Assembly: GCF_001423945.1 (NCBI RefSeq) | Contig: NZ_LMPU01000001.1 | Location: 1,113,971-1,177,970 of the forward strand | Reading direction: 5' to 3' | Source of the DNA: Pedobacter sp. Leaf194 | GTDB taxonomy: Bacteria; Bacteroidota; Bacteroidia; Sphingobacteriales; Sphingobacteriaceae | DNA: 64,000 bases | Shown: positions 53,808 through 61,392 of the stretch, piece after piece | Layout: each line of letters starts with the position of its first letter | Position numbering within the stretch: the stretch's first letter is position 1 | The notes under the pieces: generated by a model | Told to the model about the DNA's origin: nothing | Seen by the model: the letters and a program-made list of their open reading frames with translations, nothing else | The model's database searches: none | Position numbers and translations under genes: made by a program

Positions 53808-54535
53808 GCTTCCTCCTGTGCTTTAGCTACTTCTTTTTTACTACGAATATAATTAACAAGCTCTAAAACCTCAAACGAATCAGAGAGTAAAAAGTTTCCG
53901 CTACGTGTTCGGGTGAGCTTGGAAAGATAAGCGCCATTGTTTAGTTTTTTACCAAAGTCGGAAACCAGGGAGCGGATGTAAGTACCTTTGCTACAAACGA
54001 TTCTGAAATCAATTTCGGGCAATTCTATTCTGGTAATTTCAAATTCGGGCACAGAAACAAAACGTTTTCGGAGTTCAACCTCTTCGCCGAGCCTGGCTTT
54101 AACATATAGGCGTTCGCCATTTACTTTTACCGCAGAATGTGCAGGTGGATATTGTTCTATATCGCCAATAAAAGGCTTGCAGGCTTCGGTAATTTCAGTC
54201 TCGGTGATGGCGCTGATATCAAACGTTTCATCAATTTCCGTTTCCATATCAAAGGATGGGGTACTGGCGCCCAAAATCATGGTGCCTGTGTATTCTTTTT
54301 CCTCGGCCTGAAAGGTGTCTATTTGTTTGGTTAGTTTACCGGTGCAGATGATGAGCAGCCCGGTTGCCAGTGGATCTAAAGTGCCGGCATGGCCAACCTT
54401 AAGCTTTAATGGTTTTAAGGAGTTACGTATTTTGCCAACTACATCAAAAGAAGTCCATTTGTATGGCTTGTTGATAAGCAGCAGCTCTCCCTCTGCAAAA
54501 CTGAAATCTTTAAACTTTGAACTTTCTGTACTCAC
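53804..54535 (-). CDS. truB: tRNA pseudouridine synthase B
   Basis: TruB makes pseudouridine 55 in the T-loop of tRNAs. The 243-aa protein has LLINKPYKWTSFDVVG near 19-34, the catalytic GHAGTLDPLATG near 50-61 with its Asp, the KEYTGTMILG strand, and CSKGTYIRSL near 190. The N terminus and length fit the Bacteroidota form without a full PUA domain. It is co-directional with uppP, 26 bp downstream of it, and its end overlaps the yitT start (ATGA-type). Confidence 0.95.
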   Translation of the reverse strand: MSTESSKFKDFSFAEGELLLINKPYKWTSFDVVGKIRNSLKPLKLKVGHAGTLDPLATGLLIICTGKLTKQIDTFQAEEKEYTGTMILGASTPSFDMETEIDETFDISAITETEITEACKPFIGDIEQYPPAHSAVKVNGERLYVKARLGEEVELRKRFVSVPEFEITRIELPEIDFRIVCSKGTYIRSLVSDFGKKLNNGAYLSKLTRTRSGNFLLSDSFEVLELVNYIRSKKEVAKAQEEA

Positions 54536-54561
54536 AAAATTTTTTTGTGCAAAGATACAGA

Positions 54562-55356
54562 TTAAATAATTTGTAAGTTGTGTCCGGTTAGCAGCAAGCC
54601 TATGATTATTAATCCGGCTACTATTCGGTACCAGCCAAAAACTCTGAAGCCATGTTTATTTAGGTATCCGATAAAACTCTTAATGGCCAGAAGTGCAACA
54701 ATAAAAGCCACCACATTACCAATTACTAACAGGTTAATTTGCTCGTGGGTAATCGTGTTACCTTCCTTATAAAAATCGTACAATTTTTTTGCCGTTGCTG
54801 CGAACATGGTTGGCACAGCTAAAAAGAACGAAAACTCTGCGGCTACTTTTCTGCTTAATTTCTGAGTCATTCCTCCAACAATTGTTGCCCCAGAGCGTGA
54901 AACACCCGGAATCATAGCAATGCATTGAAAGAAACCAATTTTTAAAGCTGTTAAATAAGTTATTTCTTCTTCCTCATTTATGGTTGGTTTGTTAAACCAA
55001 TTATCAACAAATAAAAGTATCACTCCGCCAACGAGGAGGGATATTCCAACCGCCATCGGGCTTTCTAAAAGCTCATCTATTTTTTTGCTGAGCAATAATC
55101 CGAATATCGCCGCAGGAATAAATGCGACTAATAATTTGATGTAAAAATTTATGGATTTGAAAAATCTTTTGAAGTACAATACCACTACAGAAAGAATGGC
55201 ACCCAGTTGTATGGCAACAGTGAAAAGTTTCACAAATGGTTCGCTGGCTATGCCCATTAAAGATGAGCCAATAATCATATGACCGGTGCTTGATACAGGC
55301 AAAAATTCGGTTAGTCCTTCAATAATTGCAAGGATAATCGCTTCAAAAGAATTCAT
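54562..55356 (-). CDS. uppP: Undecaprenyl-diphosphatase
   Basis: UppP (BacA) recycles the lipid carrier of peptidoglycan synthesis by removing a phosphate from undecaprenyl diphosphate. The 264-aa membrane protein carries both motifs, [15 protein letters not shown] near 13-27 and [14 protein letters not shown] near 147-160, with the catalytic Glu, Ser and Arg. It has about eight helices. In this cluster the order ftsX - DUF3098 - uppP - truB is preserved, but a toxin-antitoxin pair sits between DUF3098 and uppP. Confidence 0.95.
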   Translation of the reverse strand: MNSFEAIILAIIEGLTEFLPVSSTGHMIIGSSLMGIASEPFVKLFTVAIQLGAILSVVVLYFKRFFKSINFYIKLLVAFIPAAIFGLLLSKKIDELLESPMAVGISLLVGGVILLFVDNWFNKPTINEEEEITYLTALKIGFFQCIAMIPGVSRSGATIVGGMTQKLSRKVAAEFSFFLAVPTMFAATAKKLYDFYKEGNTITHEQINLLVIGNVVAFIVALLAIKSFIGYLNKHGFRVFGWYRIVAGLIIIGLLLTGHNLQII

Positions 55357-55374
55357 AGTTTTAGAAATTGTGGA

Positions 55375-55761
55375 TTATTCCCAGATTAATTTTAATTTGT
55401 AGTTTTTTAATTTTTTATCTTTTGATATCAAGACTAAATCTTCGGCAATAGCTTGTGATACAATAATCTTGTCGAATGGATCATTGTTTGCGAATTCCAG
55501 ATTAAGCAATGTAGAAAGGTGGGCCTCATTGATCGAAATAATCTCAATTTGATTTCGCTCTGTAAATCGAAATAGTTCGTTAAAATCAATCTTCAATTCT
55601 AGCTTTCCTATTTGCTTCTTAATAGCTATTTCCCACAACGACGCGATACTTAAAAAACAAGGTTGATTGATGTCGCTGAGTTGGGTTTTAATCGATGCGG
55701 GCAATTGCTTATCTCCGGCTACAAACCACAAAAATGCATGTGTGTCTAAAAGAAAAGCCAT
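55375..55761 (-). CDS. PIN-domain toxin (VapC-like)
   Basis: This 128-aa PIN-fold ribonuclease has LLDTHAFLWFVAGD with the first acidic residue, ASLWEIAIKKQIGKL with the conserved Glu, and NNDPFDKIIVSQAIAEDLVL with the third Asp. This form is the usual VapC partner of DUF2281 antitoxins. It would cleave tRNA or mRNA when freed from the antitoxin. The gene shares one base with the end of the antitoxin gene, so translation is coupled. The pair interrupts the uppP - DUF3098 - ftsX cluster. Confidence 0.88.
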   Translation of the reverse strand: MAFLLDTHAFLWFVAGDKQLPASIKTQLSDINQPCFLSIASLWEIAIKKQIGKLELKIDFNELFRFTERNQIEIISINEAHLSTLLNLEFANNDPFDKIIVSQAIAEDLVLISKDKKLKNYKLKLIWE

Positions 55762-55964
55762 TAGATGTATTCAGCAAACATATCTAAAGGCTCGTCGAAA
55801 TCATCAGATAGTTTAATTTTGCCTTTTGCATACCCAAACTCGCGAGATTTTGGTTTGGGTTGCGTTGCGTTTTTTGTTTTTAAAAATTCAACAAAGTCTG
55901 CAACTTCCTGCCTAAGATTCATAGGTAGTGAGTTTATTTCTATTTGCAAATTAGTTGTTGTCAT
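55761..55964 (-). CDS. DUF2281 antitoxin (VapB-like)
   Basis: This 67-aa protein has the DUF2281 pattern: INSLPMNLRQEVADFVEFLK, a short basic linker, then FGYAKGKIKLSDDFDEPLD near the C terminus, which would wrap around the PIN toxin. The end overlaps the toxin start by one base. It lies 37 bp after DUF3098 on the same strand. Confidence 0.85.
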   Translation of the reverse strand: MTTTNLQIEINSLPMNLRQEVADFVEFLKTKNATQPKPKSREFGYAKGKIKLSDDFDEPLDMFAEYI

Positions 55965-56001
55965 GAATTAAAGTTAAAAAAAATGCATTGGTTGTGCCAA
56001 A

Positions 56002-56229
56002 TTATTTTTTAAGGATGGCGTAAATTCCAAAGGCGAAACCGAATAACACCACCAAAGGCGCCAACAGTGTTCTTCGGAAATCGTAAATGTCGCCGGTTGT
56101 GCCCATCATCAGTACAAAACCAACTACAACAATTGCCATACTTATCAACAATAACTGGTAGTTTTTTTTGTTGAAAACCAATTCGCTTTTAACGTCCTTA
56201 GCAACCGGACTTGTTTTTTTCTCTGCCAT
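56002..56229 (-). CDS. DUF3098 protein
   Basis: This 75-aa membrane protein has a basic N terminus, a NKKNYQLLLISMAIVVVGFV first helix and an LLAPLVVLFGFAFGIYAIL second helix, with the FRRTLLAP loop that marks the DUF3098 family of Bacteroidota. It sits in the standard position after ftsX and abuts it at one base. Its function is unknown; the link with FtsX suggests a role at the cell-division or envelope site. Confidence 0.85.
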   Translation of the reverse strand: MAEKKTSPVAKDVKSELVFNKKNYQLLLISMAIVVVGFVLMMGTTGDIYDFRRTLLAPLVVLFGFAFGIYAILKK

Positions 56230-57107
56230 TACCTGTAAAGATGATAAGATTTTAAACGTAAATACCTGCTAACTGCAAACCATGTGCTTAAACCAGTAAT
56301 GAAAATTCCAATGATAACCAGACTTATAAATACAAAGCCAAATTCTTTGTAGTTATTTAAAATGATGATTTCAGGAACCTCTTTACGTGCATAAATTAAT
56401 GTAGCAAGTAAAATTATAATTGCAATAAAGGCCGCAATTAAACCATGCAGCGCAGCATATAATAAGAAAGGACGTCTGATAAAATTTTTCGTTGCACCAA
56501 CAAGCTGCATACTTTTTATTAAAAAACGTTGTGAGTAAATTGCCAGGCGTATTGTGTTGTTAATCAATGCGATAGAGATAACCAGAAGTAAGGCAGCGAA
56601 CGCAAGAATAATTAACCCAATAGTGTTAATGTTCTTGTTTACCATATCAATTAACGAACTCTGGTAAACGACTTCTTTTACAACCGGGTTTTTCGCGATG
56701 TTGGCTTTCAGCGCATCAATACTCTTGTTGTTGGCATAATCTGCTTTCAGATAAACATCGAAGGTGGAGGTTAGAGGGTTATAACCTAAAAAGTTCACAA
56801 AATCTTCGCCTAAATCCTGAGTTAAGTTACGGGCAGCGAGTTCTTTGTTAACGTATTGCGTCTGTTTTACCGCAGGGTTTGCATTCAGTTCTTTTTGAAA
56901 AGCTAAAATATCAGTTTCCTTTGCACCTTCATCTACAATAATGTTTAAAACGATGTTTTCTTTTACGTAGTTAGACAGGTTTTTGGCGTGTACAAGTACC
57001 AACCCAAGCAGCCCCAGCATTAACAAAACCAAAGCGATGCTTATAATCGTAGAGATATAAACAGTCTTGGTCTTCTTAGATGCGTCACTTACTTCGAATT
57101 CTTCCAT
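56229..57107 (-). CDS. ftsX: Cell division protein FtsX
   Basis: FtsX is the membrane part of the FtsEX complex, which links ATP hydrolysis to peptidoglycan hydrolase control. The 292-aa protein has a first helix (VYISTIISIALVLLMLGLLGLV), a periplasmic domain with NPAVKQTQYVNKELAAR and NPLTSTFDVYLK, and three C-terminal helices around IALINNTIRLAIYSQRFLIKSMQLVGATKNFIRRP-type sequence. The ATPase gene ftsE is not next to it, which is usual in Bacteroidota. It leads the operon ftsX - DUF3098 - (TA pair) - uppP - truB - yitT. Confidence 0.93.
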   Translation of the reverse strand: MEEFEVSDASKKTKTVYISTIISIALVLLMLGLLGLVLVHAKNLSNYVKENIVLNIIVDEGAKETDILAFQKELNANPAVKQTQYVNKELAARNLTQDLGEDFVNFLGYNPLTSTFDVYLKADYANNKSIDALKANIAKNPVVKEVVYQSSLIDMVNKNINTIGLIILAFAALLLVISIALINNTIRLAIYSQRFLIKSMQLVGATKNFIRRPFLLYAALHGLIAAFIAIIILLATLIYARKEVPEIIILNNYKEFGFVFISLVIIGIFITGLSTWFAVSRYLRLKSYHLYR

Positions 57108-57309
57108 GTATTTAAATTTTGTTTTTGCGAAAATATAAATTATACCTGATAAACACCAATATAAACGTTTTCTAAATGAATATTAACGCAATACTATTGG
57201 AATTATTTCTTGCTAATTTGGTAACCGCAATTAGCTTTTTTTGCTAAATCTGTACGAAATTTGGATAAGCGATGTTAATAATCGTAACTAAAACTTAAAT
57301 CTACCCTAA

Positions 57310-57714
57310 ATGAAAAAACGAATTACCTTATTAAGCCTGTTTTTTTTAGCAACAGCCACGTTATTCTCCTGCAAAAAGGATGAAACTTCTCTGAAGGCAA
57401 GAATGATTGGCAAATGGACGGTTAATAAAATTGAAGTCTCAGGTAATAGCAATCAAACACTAAATGGAACCTTTAATTACACGGCGAACGATTACCTTGA
57501 TTTTAAATCGAATGAAGATGATCAGGTTGAACTTAGTTTAACCAATCAACGAACAATCGGCAACTATACCGTTTCGCTTGGCAACGACTTTGGTATGATT
57601 TTCCCCGAAGGAACGTCTTATTGTACGGTTTCTACAATTTCTGGTACGCAACTTCAATTCACCGCTAAAATCGACAAAACTAATATTGTTAAAAAATATT
57701 ACCTCACAAGATAG
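57310..57714 (+). CDS. Lipocalin-like lipoprotein
   Basis: This is a 134-aa protein with a lipoprotein signal peptide and lipobox ATLFSCKKD (Cys near residue 21). The mature part has MIGKWTVNKIEVSG near the start and ends in KYYLTR, as in Bacteroidota lipocalin-like or DUF4923-type small lipoproteins that start with a GxW strand. A function cannot be named. It has its own terminator at 57743-57774. Confidence 0.65.
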   Translation: MKKRITLLSLFFLATATLFSCKKDETSLKARMIGKWTVNKIEVSGNSNQTLNGTFNYTANDYLDFKSNEDDQVELSLTNQRTIGNYTVSLGNDFGMIFPEGTSYCTVSTISGTQLQFTAKIDKTNIVKKYYLTR

Positions 57715-57742
57715 AAAGATCTTAATCCCCGATTATTTGCTT

Positions 57743-57774
57743 GCGTCATTGGTTCTAAACCAATGGCGCTTTTT
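57743..57774 (+). terminator. Terminator after the lipoprotein gene
   Basis: CATTGGTT pairs with AACCAATG around CTA, extended by GCG/CGC, and is followed by five T. Confidence 0.75.
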
Positions 57775-57954
57775 GTTTTTATAAGTCGAAGGTGTTTGTT
57801 TGATAAACTGATGGCTTCTTACCTCGCAATGGCGAAATATTCGCTATCAGCAACCTGTACAGCACTTAAAAATTTTGTGTTTCAGCGCAAAATTATGTTT
57901 CACTAAACCCCTTAATTTCCGTAATTTCGCCCCTTTAAAAATTTAAAACTTGCA

Positions 57955-60900
57955 ATGGACTACCAATTCAAAGAAATAGAACAAAAGTGGCAGAAATTTT
58001 GGGCCGACAATCAGACATTTAAAGTCGAAAGTAACTCTGAAAAGCCAAAATATTATGTTTTAGATATGTTTCCTTACCCATCGGGAGCAGGTTTACATGT
58101 TGGTCATCCACTGGGATACATTGCATCAGATATTTTTTCGAGATATAAACGCCTTAAGGGTTTTAACGTCTTGCATCCAATGGGTTACGATTCTTTTGGT
58201 TTGCCGGCAGAGCAATATGCAATTCAAACCGGTCAGCATCCGGCCATTACAACAGAGGCAAACATTGCAACTTACCGTCGCCAGTTAGATCAGATAGGTT
58301 TTTCTTTCGATTGGAGTCGTGAAGTTCGCACCAGCGAACCTTCCTATTACAAATGGACGCAATGGATTTTTATGCAATTGTTCAATTCGTGGTATAACAT
58401 TGAAAATGACCGGGCAGAGGACATTTCAACCCTAATTGAAAAATTTAATTCATCCGGCACCGCCGATGTAAAGGCTGTTTGTGATGAAGATGTGAAATCT
58501 TTTATGCCGAGCGATTGGGCAACATTTACGGACGAAGAAAAGCAAGTTGAGTTGCTTAAATACCGCATGACTTACCTTCGCGAGAGTACTGTAAACTGGT
58601 GCCCGGCTTTGGGAACAGTTTTAGCCAATGATGAAGTGAAAGATGGTTTTTCTGAGCGTGGCGGATACCCTGTTGAGCAAAAAAAAATGATGCAGTGGAG
58701 CATGAGAATCACTGCTTATGCCGACAGGCTTTTGCAAGGCTTGAACACCATCGACTGGCCTGAGCCGATAAAAGAAATGCAGCGCAACTGGATTGGAAAA
58801 AGCGTTGGAGCGTCTGTAAAATTCAAAATTGAGGGCAGTGAAACCTCTATCGAAGTTTTCACCACTCGCGTAGATACAATTTTTGGGGTGTCATATTTAG
58901 TTTTGGCACCAGAACACGAATGGGTTGCCGAATTAACCACAGCCGAACAAAAACAGGAGGTGGATAATTACATTGCTCAAACCAAAAAGAAATCTGAGCT
59001 AGACCGCATGGCGGATACAAAAACTGTGTCTGGTGCTTTTACCGGTAGTTATGTAATTAATCCGGTTAATGGCGACCGTGTTCCATTGTGGATTGCCGAT
59101 TACGTGCTTGCAGGTTACGGAACCGGTGCGGTAATGGGTGTGCCAAGTGGTGACCAACGCGATTGGTTATTTGCAACACATTTTAACTTGCCAATTATCC
59201 AGATTTTGGATGGACAGAAAGATATAGAGACACAAGCGGATGCCACTAAGGAAGGGAAATATATTAACTCTGGTTTCATTAATGGATTAACTTACAAAGA
59301 AGCTGTTCCGTTTTTGAATAACTGGTTAGAAACCGAAAAAGTTGGGAAAGCAAAGGTCAACTTCCGTCAACGTGATGCGATTTTTGGCCGCCAGCGTTAT
59401 TGGGGCGAGCCCATTCCGGTTTATTTTAAGGATGGTTTGCCGTATTTATTGAAAGAGGAAGAGTTGCCATTAATCCTGCCTGAGATTGATAAATATTTAC
59501 CAACAGAAACCGGCGAACCGCCTTTAGCGAGAGCGGAAGGATGGAGGTATCAGGCCCCACCCCAACCCTCCCCGGGAGGGAGGGAGTCGCATGATGCTTA
59601 CCGGGCTAAAGCTGACCCAGCGCTTTATAGTGTTTTAAAAGATAATGCTAAGCAACATCGTTCTGAGCCTACAGAGGCCGAGAATATATTATGGCAGTTT
59701 TTAAGGGATAATCAAACTGGTGCAAAGTTTAGAAGACAGCATCCGGTAGATAAGTATATTGTTGATTTTATTTCCCTTAAAAAAGGTTTGATTATTGAAG
59801 TTGATGGCGGTTACCATGATTCAATTATAGAACAGGACAAGCAAAGAACCGAAGTTTTATCGCTTTATAATTATGAAGTGATCCGATTTACAAACGAAGA
59901 AGTTATTGGGAGCCCTGAGGGAGTTGTTACGCAAATTAAGCAGAAACTTGCCCTTATGGAGGATTTGGAAGTCCTCCCTACTGGGGAGGATTTAGGTGGG
60001 GCAGGGTATTCTTACGAACTTAGCACCATGCCTGGTTGGGCCGGTAGTAGCTGGTACTGGTACCGCTACATGGACGCAAACAATGATAAAGAGTTTGCAT
60101 CTAAAGAGGCTGTTGATTACTGGAAGGATGTGGATTTATACATCGGCGGCTCCGAGCATGCTACCGGCCACTTGTTGTATAGCCGCTTCTGGAATAAATT
60201 TTTGAAAGATTTGGGCTATACCAAAGAGGAAGAACCTTTCAAGAAATTGATTAACCAGGGGATGATTCAGGGAAGAAGCAATTTTGTGTATCGTATCAAC
60301 GATGCTGATGGAAAGCCAACAAATACCTACGTTTCTGCACGCTTGAGGAAAGAGTACAAAACATCAGCATTGCATGTTGATGTGAATATTGTAGAAAATG
60401 ACAAGCTGAATATTGAAAAATTCAGAAACTGGTTTCCTGAATACAAAGATGCTGTTCTTATTTTAGAGGACGGTTCCATCTCCTCTCCATCAGAGGGAGG
60501 CCGTGAGGGGGCTGATTACATCTGCGGTGTCGAAGTAGAAAAAATGTCGAAATCGAAGTTCAATGTGGTTAACCCTGATGATTTGATTGAGCGTTACGGA
60601 GCAGACACATTGCGTATGTATGAGATGTTTTTAGGTCCGCTGGAGCAGAGCAAGCCTTGGAATACAAACGGGATTGAGGGTGTGTTCAAGTTCCTCCGTA
60701 AGTTCTGGAGGTTATTTCACAACGAAACCTGGGAATTTACGGTTACTGATGAAGAACCTGCAAAGGCAGAATTGAAATCATTGCACAAAATCATTAAAAA
60801 AGTTCAGGATGATATTGAACGGTTTTCTTTTAACACATCCGTTTCCAGCTTTATGATCGCTGTTAACGAATTAACAGATTTGAAATGCAATAAACGTAGC

Positions 60901-61227
60901 ATACTACAAGAAATGGTTGTTTTGCTATCGCCATATGCACCCCATATTTGCGAAGAACTTTGGGTTCAGCTTGGTAACCCGGCGGGCAGTTTGTCATACA
61001 CAGCGTTTCCGGCTTTCAATCCAGCATATCTGGTAGAGGACGAATTTGCTTATCCGGTTTCTGTGAATGGAAAAATGAAAATGAACCTGAACCTGAGCTT
61101 AACTTTAGCGCAGCCGGAAGTTGAGGCTATCCTGTTGGCAAACGAGCAGTTCCTCAAGTTTTTAGATGGCAAAGCACCTAAGAAAATCATTTTCGTAAAA
61201 GGAAAAATTATTAATGTTGTAGTTTAA
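57955..61227 (+). CDS. leuS: Leucyl-tRNA synthetase with in-frame DUF559 endonuclease insertion
   Basis: This class I synthetase charges tRNA-Leu. The core has the HIGH-type HVGH near residue 47 ([12 protein letters not shown]), the CP1 editing domain, and the KMSKS loop ([10 protein letters not shown]). It is 1090 residues long against roughly 920-950 for the family. The excess is mainly an insert at about residues 534-683, placed just before [12 protein letters not shown]. The insert encodes a DUF559/Vsr-like nuclease ([20 protein letters not shown], then YIVDF and IIEVDGGYH). A second insert of about 13 residues ([15 protein letters not shown]) lies just before [13 protein letters not shown]. 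The rest is uninterrupted, so the gene is probably active and tolerates both. It is convergent with the topoisomerase gene. Confidence 0.95.
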   Translation: MDYQFKEIEQKWQKFWADNQTFKVESNSEKPKYYVLDMFPYPSGAGLHVGHPLGYIASDIFSRYKRLKGFNVLHPMGYDSFGLPAEQYAIQTGQHPAITTEANIATYRRQLDQIGFSFDWSREVRTSEPSYYKWTQWIFMQLFNSWYNIENDRAEDISTLIEKFNSSGTADVKAVCDEDVKSFMPSDWATFTDEEKQVELLKYRMTYLRESTVNWCPALGTVLANDEVKDGFSERGGYPVEQKKMMQWSMRITAYADRLLQGLNTIDWPEPIKEMQRNWIGKSVGASVKFKIEGSETSIEVFTTRVDTIFGVSYLVLAPEHEWVAELTTAEQKQEVDNYIAQTKKKSELDRMADTKTVSGAFTGSYVINPVNGDRVPLWIADYVLAGYGTGAVMGVPSGDQRDWLFATHFNLPIIQILDGQKDIETQADATKEGKYINSGFINGLTYKEAVPFLNNWLETEKVGKAKVNFRQRDAIFGRQRYWGEPIPVYFKDGLPYLLKEEELPLILPEIDKYLPTETGEPPLARAEGWRYQAPPQPSPGGRESHDAYRAKADPALYSVLKDNAKQHRSEPTEAENILWQFLRDNQTGAKFRRQHPVDKYIVDFISLKKGLIIEVDGGYHDSIIEQDKQRTEVLSLYNYEVIRFTNEEVIGSPEGVVTQIKQKLALMEDLEVLPTGEDLGGAGYSYELSTMPGWAGSSWYWYRYMDANNDKEFASKEAVDYWKDVDLYIGGSEHATGHLLYSRFWNKFLKDLGYTKEEEPFKKLINQGMIQGRSNFVYRINDADGKPTNTYVSARLRKEYKTSALHVDVNIVENDKLNIEKFRNWFPEYKDAVLILEDGSISSPSEGGREGADYICGVEVEKMSKSKFNVVNPDDLIERYGADTLRMYEMFLGPLEQSKPWNTNGIEGVFKFLRKFWRLFHNETWEFTVTDEEPAKAELKSLHKIIKKVQDDIERFSFNTSVSSFMIAVNELTDLKCNKRSILQEMVVLLSPYAPHICEELWVQLGNPAGSLSYTAFPAFNPAYLVEDEFAYPVSVNGKMKMNLNLSLTLAQPEVEAILLANEQFLKFLDGKAPKKIIFVKGKIINVVV
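59554..60002 (+). mobile_element. Mini-element inside leuS: DUF559 domain between inverted repeats
   Basis: The insert starts with GCCCCACCCCAACCCTCCCC and ends with GGGGAGGATTTAGGTGGGGC; the arms match over about 30 bp as imperfect inverted repeats, including the CTCCC/GGGAG inner part. Between them lies a ~125-codon frame, continuous with leuS, for a DUF559 PD-(D/E)xK-type domain. GGTAT occurs on both sides (59545-59549 and about 60004-60008), which could be a target duplication. Such domains in synthetase genes are not part of the LeuRS fold. Confidence 0.8.
60470..60515 (+). repeat. Second small repeat-derived insert in leuS
   Basis: CTCCTCTCCATCAGAGGGAGG forms a compact hairpin, followed by a GTGAGGGGGC tail. 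It adds about 13-15 codons (Ser-Pro-Ser-Glu-Gly-Gly-Arg-Glu) in frame between a LILEDG strand and [13 protein letters not shown]. Its G/C-rich palindromic make-up resembles the ends of the larger leuS insert. Confidence 0.6.
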
Positions 61228-61279
61228 GCCTAAAGTTAAAAGTTGGTTGTAAGGCTCATCGCCATTACCTCTTAAATAA

Positions 61280-61318
61280 CATAAACCCAGATTTGAGCAG
61301 ATCAAGTCGGGGTTTATG
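61280..61318. terminator. Hairpin between leuS and the topoisomerase gene
   Basis: CATAAACCC pairs with GGGTTTATG around a 21-base loop, then a T-rich stretch. It is a plausible shared terminator for the converging genes, though the loop is long. Confidence 0.45.
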
Positions 61319-61392
61319 CTTATTTACCTTTTGCAATCCAATTCAAGTCATGCATGGAAAAAACTTTCTAGCTATTTAACTTGCCGTAGCGA

